Source: Candidatus Solibacter usitatus
GTDB taxonomy: Bacteria > Acidobacteriota > Terriglobia > Bryobacterales > Bryobacteraceae
DNA length: 49,648 nt
NCBI GenBank assembly: GCA_016213245.1
Contig: JACRBC010000104.1
Coordinates: forward strand, 1-49,648
Direction of reading: 5' to 3'
The position numbers and the translations under genes were made by a program. The notes below the pieces were generated by a model. The model was not told where the DNA came from and made no database searches. It worked only from the letters and a program-made list of their open reading frames with translations. This document shows, in pieces, positions 1 to 8,156 of this stretch (position 1 is its first letter; each line of letters begins with the position of its first letter).

Positions 1-60
1 CAGTTTCTCCCGGTCAGCAGGCTTCACCACCAGTGGTTTTTTCGGACGTCCAGTGCGCAT
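1..60 (-). mobile_element. N-terminus of an IS630-family transposase (cut by window edge)
   Basis: The minus strand reads MRTGRPKKPLVVKPADREKL from an ATG at position 60 to the window edge. The MRTGRPKxP...REKL opening is characteristic of IS630-type transposases that start with a helix-turn-helix domain. A GGAGAG ribosome site lies just upstream of the ATG on the minus strand. Only 20 codons are visible, so the family call rests on this N-terminal signature alone. The DDE catalytic domain, if intact, lies outside the window. Confidence 0.6.
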
Positions 61-139
61 GATGCTCTCCAAAACGAACTCAAGACCATTATGCGGCAGA
101 CGTCCAACTTATGCAATGAACTTATAACTCAGGACACTA
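61..139. mobile_element. Probable terminal region of the IS630-like element
   Basis: This stretch lies between the transposase start and the first residues of the interrupted TPR-CHAT frame. Read on the minus strand it begins TAGTGTCCTGAGTTATAAG and leads to the transposase ribosome site. IS630 elements insert at and duplicate a TA dinucleotide, and a TA occurs at 138-139, exactly where the downstream frame starts to look like protein. The exact terminus is inferred, because the other end of the element is not visible. Confidence 0.4.
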
Positions 140-2281
140 GCTTCGGCATACATATGGCTGGGTGAGGGTGATGCGGCCGTGGAGGCGCTGAAGAACGCAC
201 GGGCCGTCATGCCGGCACACAGCAGGTACCGGCTGCAATTGATGGCGCTACGGGCTCGCCTGGCGATGCGGCGTGGACCGGCTGAGGAGGCCCAAAGCCT
301 TCTGGCGGAAGCACTGGAAGAGTGCAGCACGCGCGGTGATCACGCCATCGAAGCACTCCTGTGGAACGACCTGGCGAGGGAGCGGTTGGGGCGTGGAGAC
401 CTGGAGGGGGCCGAGGAGGCGGTAGCCAACGAGTACCGGCTGCGCAGCCTGTTCCATCTCGGACACCTGGAAGATTCTTACACGGTTCTCGGTCGATTAC
501 GGCTGGCACAAGGCAGGCCGCTGGATTCGTTGGCGGCGTTTCAGACGGCCGGCCGGCTGGGGAAGGAGCGAGGCGGGACGGGCAATCCCTGGGCGAATGA
601 GTTTGACGAGGCGACGGCTCTTGCCGCGGCAGGGCGGAGGGACGAGGCGTTCAGGAGGCTGCGGGAGGCCTGGAAACTGGCGCTGGCGTGGCGGGCGGAG
701 ATGCTGCCGGCGCAATTGACGGAACTGTCGGCTGACGTCTCGCTGGCCGAACTGTCCACCGCGATGGCGGACACGGCGAACGCCGGTCTGGCGGATCGCG
801 ACAGGGATGAGGATCGGATATGGGACGCCTTTGTGGCGGTGGAGCAGGGCAGGGTGGCCAGCCTCACGAGGCAGGTGTATGCCCGGCAGAGTGTTCGCGA
901 TCGGCTGGGACCGGAGTATCTTGCGGCGTTGTCATCCTGGCGGGCAACAGTGGCGAGCAGCCTGGCGTCGGAGGCGAAACCCCTGGCAGCCGTGCACGCC
1001 ACCCTGGCCGGCCTGGAAGGCCGGGCAGGTATCGAGCCGCTGCCTGGCTCGGGATTTGAGCAGGAGAGGCCGCGCGGCCTGGTGTCGAGGCTGCAAAGGG
1101 CGCTGAGGCCTGAGCAGGCGCTGTTTTCATTCCGGATGTCTGAACCACGGTCGCACCTGTGGGTATTGACTGGAACAACATCAACGTACCTGGACTTGCC
1201 AGGGCGGCGGGAACTCGGCGGCCGGCTGGCGCGATTCCGCGAAACGGTAATGAACGGCGGCGCCGATTCCGGCGGGGAGCCGGCCTCGCTGTACGAGACG
1301 ATCTTTGGAGGGATTCCGGCGGAGGCGGAGACCGCCTCAGAGTGGCTGTTGAGCCTGGACGACGCGCTGCACGCCGCCCCACTGGCTGCACTGCGTACGC
1401 GCACGGGACGTTCGGCGCCCTACCTGGCTGAAGTACGGACGCTGCGCAGCGTGCCGTCGGCGCTGACAATCTTGCAGGGCGTGGTTCGGAACCGGGGCAG
1501 CGGCCTGGTGGCGATTGGGGGGGCGATTCACAATGAAGCGGACGGCAGGTTGGGTGGGGGTGAGGAGGGGCGCGCCAAACTGCATCTGTCTCATTGGGTG
1601 TGGCCGTTGGCGCGAAAGTCAGAACCTCGCCGCAGTTTCGAACTGGCTTCGCTGCCCGGGAGCCTGCGAGAGGTGAAGTCGGTGGCCCGGGCATGGTCGA
1701 AAGAGGGATTGAGCGCGCGGCTCATCACCGGCGCCGACGCTTCGGAACCGAATGTCGAGGAAGCGCTGAGGAGTGGCCCAGAAGTTGTTCATTTCGCGAC
1801 TCACGTGATTCCGATCAAGGTCCAGGGCGCGGGTGTGGCGGTCAGCCACCGGGTGGACATGCAGGCTGCCACACGAGTGCAGGCGACACGCAGGCCGGAT
1901 GACGCGTTCATCGCGCTTTCTCTGGACCGCAGCGGCAGACGGCAGGGCATCAACACGGGTATGGTGTCGGCCATCAGCCTGCCGGGAAGTCTGGTGGTGT
2001 TGAACGGGTGCGGTTCCGGCCTGGGGACGGTGCAACCCGGCGCCGGGCTGATGGGTTTCACGCGCGCATGGCTGGCGGCGGGCGCCCGGTCGGTGGTGGC
2101 CAGCCTCTGGCCAGTGCCCGACGATGACGGGGAGATGTTCAGGATCTTTTATCAGGTGTACGGGAGTGGACAAGGTGTTGCCAAGGCGCTGAAGGCCGCG
2201 CAGACGGCCATGATAGCGAGCCGGTCGTGGCGATCCCATCCACGATATTGGTCAGCTTACTTCCTCGTGGGTAAGGAGTGA
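140..2281 (+). pseudogene. TPR-CHAT protease, 5' end lost to an IS insertion
   Basis: The N-terminal ~200 residues are TPR-like helical pairs. The C-terminal ~330 residues form a CHAT domain (caspase-like peptidase fold). The expected dyad is present: His in HFATH (about residue 542 counted from the GTG at 179) and Cys in NGCGSG (about residue 611). The frame is open upstream of 179 back to a stop at 125-127, and residues LASAYIWLGEGDAAVEALKNA read as TPR sequence, so 179 is not the natural start. The presumed IS junction lies at about 138. The catalytic part is intact, so the gene is a 5' truncation rather than a decayed remnant; an internal GTG (179) could still give a 700-residue product. 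Its stop overlaps the start of the sigma-factor gene (GTGA), which implies co-transcription and coupling. A likely role is signal-triggered proteolysis; the substrate is unknown. Confidence 0.75.
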
Positions 2282-3012
2282 GTGATATGCAGCTTTTCTC
2301 CAGCGGGAGCGCACGGCAGGACGCGGAAGATCCGGCGCCGGATGCGAGACCCGATGATAAGTCGGCAAACACGGACAGCGGGCGGCCCGAGCAGGCGAGT
2401 GAACTTGCCGCGGAACGATGGATCGCTCTTGTCGATCGGATCAGAGACCACAACGAGGAAGCGATGGAGGAATTGTACCGGGTGTTCTCGCGCGGCATCC
2501 GGTACTATCTCTGCCGCCATTTGGGGCCACAGGAGTTGGAGGACAAGGTACACGACACATTCCTGATTGTGGTGCAGGCGATCCGCGGCGGTGGCCTCAG
2601 GGAACCTGAGAAGCTGATGGGATTCGTGCGGACTGTAGTCAGGCGGCAAGTTGCCGCCTTTATTGACACCGCCGTACAGTCGCGTCGCGACTTCACTGAC
2701 CTGGAGGTCGGAGGCAGGGTGCCAGACATCCGGCAGAACCCGGAGGAGAGGGTGCTGGAGGGTGAGCGCTCGGACATTATGGCGAAGGTGATGCGCGGCA
2801 TTTCGAGGCGGGACCGTGAGATCCTGACGCGCTTCTACCTGTTCGAGCAGACCCAGGAACAGATTTGTGAAGAGATGAACCTGACCGAGACACAGTTCCG
2901 GCTGTTGAAGTCTCGCGCCAAGGCGCGTTTCGGAGAGTTGGGGAGGAGGAAGCTTGCGCGAATCAAGGTGCGCGAATTAATGTTGAGAAAGGCGACCGGG
3001 TCGGGCCACTAG
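2278..3012 (+). CDS. ECF-like RNA polymerase sigma factor
   Basis: This is a 244-residue sigma-70 family protein. A low-complexity acidic N-terminus of about 45 residues precedes region 2 (AMEELYRVF...LEDKVHDTFLIVVQAI, about residues 60-105). Region 4 follows (SRRDREILTRFYLFEQTQEQI, then a helix-turn-helix at about residues 175-225). There is no region 1.1 or 3, as in ECF sigma factors. The GTG start at 2278 overlaps the TGA of the CHAT gene by four bases; an in-frame ATG at 2287 is an alternative. The following gene is a ZAS-type anti-sigma candidate. I infer that the three genes form one regulatory module in which the sigma factor is held or released by its neighbours. Confidence 0.85.
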   Translation: MSDMQLFSSGSARQDAEDPAPDARPDDKSANTDSGRPEQASELAAERWIALVDRIRDHNEEAMEELYRVFSRGIRYYLCRHLGPQELEDKVHDTFLIVVQAIRGGGLREPEKLMGFVRTVVRRQVAAFIDTAVQSRRDFTDLEVGGRVPDIRQNPEERVLEGERSDIMAKVMRGISRRDREILTRFYLFEQTQEQICEEMNLTETQFRLLKSRAKARFGELGRRKLARIKVRELMLRKATGSGH

Positions 3013-3099
3013 TCATGATGAAATCTACATTTTTGGCTACGGCCGGACGCCAACTGGGGTGATCGGTATTGCTGTGGCGCCGGAGCCGGGAGGACGATC

Positions 3100-3801
3100 A
3101 TGACAGGGCTGAGTTGGGAGGACGACGGCGCCGGGGAGAGTCTAATGACGCGCCGGTCCGTTCAGCAGTGCTTGAGCAGCAAGGAGATCGAGGACTTTCT
3201 CTTTGACCGGTTGTCGGGTGTTACGCGCGAGGTGATCGAGGAGCACCTGCTGGTTTGCCACAAGTGTCTGGACCGTGTGGAGGAAGAGGAGAAGTACTTC
3301 GGCGCCGTCAGGAAGGCCGCGGCGCGGATCCAGCAGGAAGAGTTCACAGCGGCTGTCGCCGGCAAGCCGCCGGTTCCGGGCAAACTGCGGGAGTGGTTTG
3401 GAAAGTTCTTCGGGAAGGGACCGGCGGTCTGGGCAACGGTGGGCCTGGCGGGCGTATTGGCGACGGTTGTTCTGGTGCAACGCCAACCGGGGGCGAAGAC
3501 GGAAGTTGAAGTCGCGCTGCGGTTGGAGCGAGGTGGCGCGCCGGAAGAACCGGCGGCAGCCGCCGGCCGCACGATGATACTGACCGTAGACATCCAGGAG
3601 TTGCCCGACGCTCCGGTCTACCGCCTGGACGTGGTAGATGGAGCGGGGCGGCTCATGGCGTCCGGTGAAGTCGCTCCACAGACGGGACGGTTGAGGTGGA
3701 AGGTGCCGCGCGTACTGGCCGCCGGGGCCTATTGGGTGAGGCTAAGGAACCCTGAAGAGCCGCTGGAACTCCTGAGAGAGTACGGACTGGTGGTGCGGTA
3801 G
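3100..3801 (+). CDS. Zinc-finger (ZAS-type) transmembrane anti-sigma factor candidate
   Basis: This 233-residue protein carries EEHLLVCHKC at about residues 48-57, the H-x3-C-x2-C zinc motif of anti-sigma (ZAS/zf-HC2) domains. One membrane helix follows (about residues 110-128, AVWATVGLAGVLATVVLVQ). The outer domain of about 90 residues ends in a beta-rich segment (YRLDVVDGAGRLMASGEV...GAYWVRLRN) that resembles an Ig-like or FlgD-like fold. The ATG at 3100 follows a GGGAGGACG ribosome site; an in-frame ATG at 3145 is possible. It lies 87 bp after the sigma gene, the usual arrangement for a sigma/anti-sigma pair. Inference: it anchors the sigma factor at the membrane and senses the periplasm or the CHAT protease. 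Confidence 0.75.
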   Translation: MTGLSWEDDGAGESLMTRRSVQQCLSSKEIEDFLFDRLSGVTREVIEEHLLVCHKCLDRVEEEEKYFGAVRKAAARIQQEEFTAAVAGKPPVPGKLREWFGKFFGKGPAVWATVGLAGVLATVVLVQRQPGAKTEVEVALRLERGGAPEEPAAAAGRTMILTVDIQELPDAPVYRLDVVDGAGRLMASGEVAPQTGRLRWKVPRVLAAGAYWVRLRNPEEPLELLREYGLVVR

Positions 3802-3816
3802 CGGGCTGGCAGGACG

Positions 3817-3839
3817 TGGAACAATAGTCAATTGTTCCA
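3817..3839. promoter_or_regulatory. Perfect inverted repeat on the start codon of the TauE/SafE gene
   Basis: The arms TGGAACAAT (3817-3825) and ATTGTTCCA (3831-3839) are perfect 9-bp inverted repeats with a 5-bp spacer. The second arm includes the first base of the ATG at 3839. No T-run follows, so it is not a typical terminator. It could be a dimeric repressor operator or an mRNA hairpin that masks the start codon. No clear Shine-Dalgarno sequence is visible outside it. Confidence 0.5.
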
Positions 3840-4603
3840 TGTCAGTGCTGCACGCGGTTGCGGTTTTCGGAGCGGCCTTCCTGGCCGGCATGATCAACTC
3901 CATCGCCGGCGGAGGGACGCTGGTATCGTTCCCCACGTTGATCTGGGCGGGGCTGCCTCCGATCGTCGCCAACGCCACCAATACAGCGGCGATCTGGCCG
4001 GGCACCCTTGGCGGCATGTGGGGCTACAGGCGCGAACTGCAAGCGGTTCCGCGGCGCTACCTTTTGCTGCTCGCCCCCAGCTTGACAGGTGGGATTGTGG
4101 GCGCGGTGCTGTTGCGCATGACGCCGGCTCAGGCGTTCAGCACGATGGTGCCGTACCTGATCCTGTTCGCCACCGTGTTGTTCATGGCGCAGGAGACCAT
4201 CCAGCGCTGGCTGGGGCTTCACCGCGGCGGTGATCAGGGCAGCGGGCGGTGGCTGGCCGGGGCGATGGCGTTTCAGTTCCTTGTCGGCGCCTATGGCGGC
4301 TATTTCGGCGCAGGCATCGGCATCCTGATGCTGGCGGCGCTCAGCCTGCTGGGCATGTCGGACATCCACCAGATGAACGGTTTGAAAAACGTCCTCGGCG
4401 GCTCGATCAACGGGATCGCGTCTCTGTACTTCATCTACTCCGGAATGGTCTACTGGCCGGATGTGCTGGTGATGGCGGTGGCCGCGATCCTGGGCGGCTG
4501 GGCCAGCGCCCGACTGGCGCGGCGGTTGGGGCGGCTCTTCGTGCGCCGGGCCGTGGCCGTCATCGGATTCGGCATGGCCGGCTCACTGTTCCTGAAGGGT
4601 TAG
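3839..4603 (+). CDS. TauE/SafE (DUF81) family membrane permease
   Basis: This 254-residue polytopic protein has about seven to eight hydrophobic segments. It carries the family's paired signatures: an N-terminal AAFLAGMINSIAGGGTLVSFPTL-type stretch and a repeat in the second half (GAYGGYFGAGIGILMLAAL, then NGLKNVLGGSINGIASL). Members move sulfite, sulfonates or other small organic anions across the inner membrane; the substrate here cannot be told. The length is normal for the family. The start codon is embedded in an inverted repeat. The 3' end overlaps the convergent ArsR-methyltransferase gene by four bases. Confidence 0.85.
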   Translation: MSVLHAVAVFGAAFLAGMINSIAGGGTLVSFPTLIWAGLPPIVANATNTAAIWPGTLGGMWGYRRELQAVPRRYLLLLAPSLTGGIVGAVLLRMTPAQAFSTMVPYLILFATVLFMAQETIQRWLGLHRGGDQGSGRWLAGAMAFQFLVGAYGGYFGAGIGILMLAALSLLGMSDIHQMNGLKNVLGGSINGIASLYFIYSGMVYWPDVLVMAVAAILGGWASARLARRLGRLFVRRAVAVIGFGMAGSLFLKG

Positions 4604-5526
4604 GCGGCCGGCTTTTCTCCGGCCACCAGCACGGTCTCGAAGTGGGGGGCCTGCTCTTCCTTGTGCACCACCGCGGCTTCGATTCGGGCGAAACCCGCTC
4701 TTTGGAGGAACCCGACCAACTCCGCTTCGGTGAAGCCGAGCCAGAGGTCGGCGTACAACTCGCGAGCTTCCTCGAAGTGGTGGCGCTTGAGATCGAGGAC
4801 GGCGATGCGGCCGGCAGGCTTCAGTATCCGGAAGGCTTCGGCGACAGCCTTGGCCGGATGCTGGGCATGGTGCAGGGACTGGCTAAAGAACGCCAGGTCC
4901 ACCGATCCGCCGTCGATTGGGAGGGCCTCCATGTCGCCCTTTCTGTACTCCAGGTTGTTGATGCCGTGAGAGCGGGACAACTCGGCGCCGAACTCCACCA
5001 TCCTGTCGGAGTTGTCGACGGCGATGACTTTCTTGGCTCGTTGCGCGAGCAGTTGAGAGAAGGTGCCTTCGCCGGCGCCGAGGTCGGCCACCACCAGCGG
5101 CGGCATCAGTTTGAGCAGCGTCTCCGCCAAACCCTTCCAACTCCGGCCGGGGACGTAGTGTTTGCCGAACTTTCCGGCCAGTTCGTCAAAGTAGGCCCGC
5201 ATGCGGTCGCCCCGGCGCTGGAGCGCCAGTTGCAGCGCCTGCCGGTCGCGCGCGCATTCTTCGATCTCCAGTTCGGCCGCGCGCATCAATCCGAGCAGGG
5301 CAGCGGTTTGTTCCCTCATCCGGTACAGGATGTTCTTGCCGGTGCGGCGGTCCTCCACCAGCCCGGCGGCTTTTAACTGCGAAAGGTGAGTCGAGATGGT
5401 GCTCTGGCCAGTGGCGAGAACATCCTGGAGTTCCGCCACCGAGAGTTCCTCCTGCTCCAGTAGCAGCAGGATACGCAGCCGGTTGGGGTCCGACAGCGCC
5501 TTCATGGATCTTAGGGTTGACGGCAT
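4600..5526 (-). CDS. ArsR-family regulator fused to a SAM-dependent methyltransferase
   Basis: Residues 1-90 form an ArsR-type winged helix (MKALSDPNRLRILLLLEQEELSVAEL, recognition helix around GQSTISTHLSQLKAAGLV). Residues about 130-300 form a class I methyltransferase with the SAM motif VADLGAGEGTFSQLLA and the following acidic VIAVDNSD. No metal-binding cysteine box is evident in the ArsR part. The gene diverges from ahcY, with a 26-bp palindrome between them. ArsR-type regulators of the S-adenosylmethionine cycle (SahR, SamR) are known in Proteobacteria. A role in sensing SAM or S-adenosylhomocysteine and controlling ahcY is inferred from context and from the fused SAM-binding fold. Confidence 0.85.
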   Translation of the reverse strand: MPSTLRSMKALSDPNRLRILLLLEQEELSVAELQDVLATGQSTISTHLSQLKAAGLVEDRRTGKNILYRMREQTAALLGLMRAAELEIEECARDRQALQLALQRRGDRMRAYFDELAGKFGKHYVPGRSWKGLAETLLKLMPPLVVADLGAGEGTFSQLLAQRAKKVIAVDNSDRMVEFGAELSRSHGINNLEYRKGDMEALPIDGGSVDLAFFSQSLHHAQHPAKAVAEAFRILKPAGRIAVLDLKRHHFEEARELYADLWLGFTEAELVGFLQRAGFARIEAAVVHKEEQAPHFETVLVAGEKPAA

Positions 5527-5544
5527 GACACCTCTCTGCTATTC

Positions 5545-5570
5545 TATCAACGTATCGTGATTTGTCGATA
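5545..5570. promoter_or_regulatory. 26-bp palindromic operator candidate between the ArsR-methyltransferase gene and ahcY
   Basis: The half-site pattern TATCnACnnATC is mirrored as GATnnGTnGATA around a centre at 5557/5558; 18 of 26 positions are symmetric. It lies 19 bp from the regulator start and 33 bp from the ahcY start, in the only intergenic gap shared by both. This fits a dimeric ArsR-type repressor acting on both genes. Binding is inferred. Confidence 0.6.
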
Positions 5571-5602
5571 AAATACTTGGCCAGATCGATTGGAGACCAC
5601 CA

Positions 5603-7030
<1,428 letters not shown>

Positions 7031-7041
7031 GGGGCTGTTGA

Positions 7042-8103
7042 TTGAATAGACTGATTCTCCTGCTGGCGCTGCCGGTGTGCGCGCAGAGCGTTGCTCCGGT
7101 GGACGCCCTGATTGAGGCTGGCCATTGGAAGCGGGCGCGCGCGCAGACCGAGGCGCGTCTGCGCGCCAACCCGAACGATGCGCAGGCTCATGCCTGGCTC
7201 TCGAAGATCAGGGGCGGCTTCGGCGACCTGGAAGGGTCGATCGAATCGGCCGGGCGGTCGGTAGCGCTGAATCCGAACAGCGCTTCCAACCACGCGCAGT
7301 TGGCCGAGGCCTGCGCCATGATGGCGGACAAAGCGCACGTGTGGAAGAGCATCGCCAACGTGCGCCGGATGAAGAGAGAGATCGCCGCCGCGCTGGCGCT
7401 GGACGAGCGGCACATCGACACGATGCTGGTGGACATGATGTTTTCGTGGAAGGCCCCGTCGATCGCGGGAGGAGACAAAGCGCTGGCCGAACGGCTCGCC
7501 GATCGAATCCTATCGATTTCGACGGCCTGGGGTGCGCTGGCTCACGCGCGTTTGCTGCAGGACCAGGGCGACGACGCGACAACGGAGGGCTGGCTCAAGA
7601 GGGCGGTCCAGGCAGAGCCGGGCTTCTACCGGGCTCGCGTCTCGCTGGCGCGTTTCTATTGCTGCACCTCGGTGCGGCATCGCCCTGAACTGGCGGAGAA
7701 AGCGGCGCTGGAAGCCATCGCTTTGGATCCGGAGGCGGAGCCGGCGTATTCGATCCTGGCACGCGTCTATGCTTCGCAGCAGCGCTGGAGCGACCTGGAG
7801 AACGTGGTCGAGCGGGCGTCCAGGGCCGTTCCGGACAACCTGGGCCCCTTCCTGGCCGGCGCGCAGGCGCTGCTGGACACGGGGCAGGATTTCCGCCGTG
7901 CGGAACGATACATTGCCCGCTACCTCTCGCAGCCGCCCGAGGGGCGGCAGCCGACCCACGCCGAGGCCCACTGGCTGCTGGCCGCGCTGCACGAGAAGGA
8001 AGGCCGCAAGCAGGAAGCGATTCGGGAGCTGAGGGCGGCGCTCGAACTGGAGTCGGGGTTCGAGCCGGCGCGAGCGTCGTTGAAGCGGTTGTTGCGAGCC
8101 TGA
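7042..8103 (+). CDS. Exported TPR-repeat protein
   Basis: This 353-residue protein has a short signal peptide (NRLILLLALPVCAQS) followed by TPR-type helix pairs through most of its length. Examples are AHAWLSKIRGGFGDLEGSIESAGRSVALNPNSA-type units near the N-terminus and a clear final TPR (EAHWLLAALHEKEGRKQEAIRELRAALELESGF). The start is a TTG at 7042, chosen because it gives the signal peptide and sits seven bases after GAGGGG at the end of ahcY. TPR proteins of this kind are scaffolds; no catalytic domain is seen. The 11-bp gap suggests read-through from ahcY, but no functional link is evident. Confidence 0.75.
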   Translation: MNRLILLLALPVCAQSVAPVDALIEAGHWKRARAQTEARLRANPNDAQAHAWLSKIRGGFGDLEGSIESAGRSVALNPNSASNHAQLAEACAMMADKAHVWKSIANVRRMKREIAAALALDERHIDTMLVDMMFSWKAPSIAGGDKALAERLADRILSISTAWGALAHARLLQDQGDDATTEGWLKRAVQAEPGFYRARVSLARFYCCTSVRHRPELAEKAALEAIALDPEAEPAYSILARVYASQQRWSDLENVVERASRAVPDNLGPFLAGAQALLDTGQDFRRAERYIARYLSQPPEGRQPTHAEAHWLLAALHEKEGRKQEAIRELRAALELESGFEPARASLKRLLRA

Positions 8104-8116
8104 GGGCCGGCGTCTC

Positions 8117-8125
8117 TGGTATAGT
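8117..8125 (+). promoter_or_regulatory. Extended -10 element upstream of the glycosidase gene
   Basis: TGGTATAGT combines a TG extension with a TATAGT -10 box, 32 bp before the start at 8157. No convincing -35 box is seen. The sequence is close to the classical extended -10 form. Confidence 0.4.
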
Positions 8126-8156
8126 TCCGAGCGGCGGCCGGCGCGCCGCCGGCATC

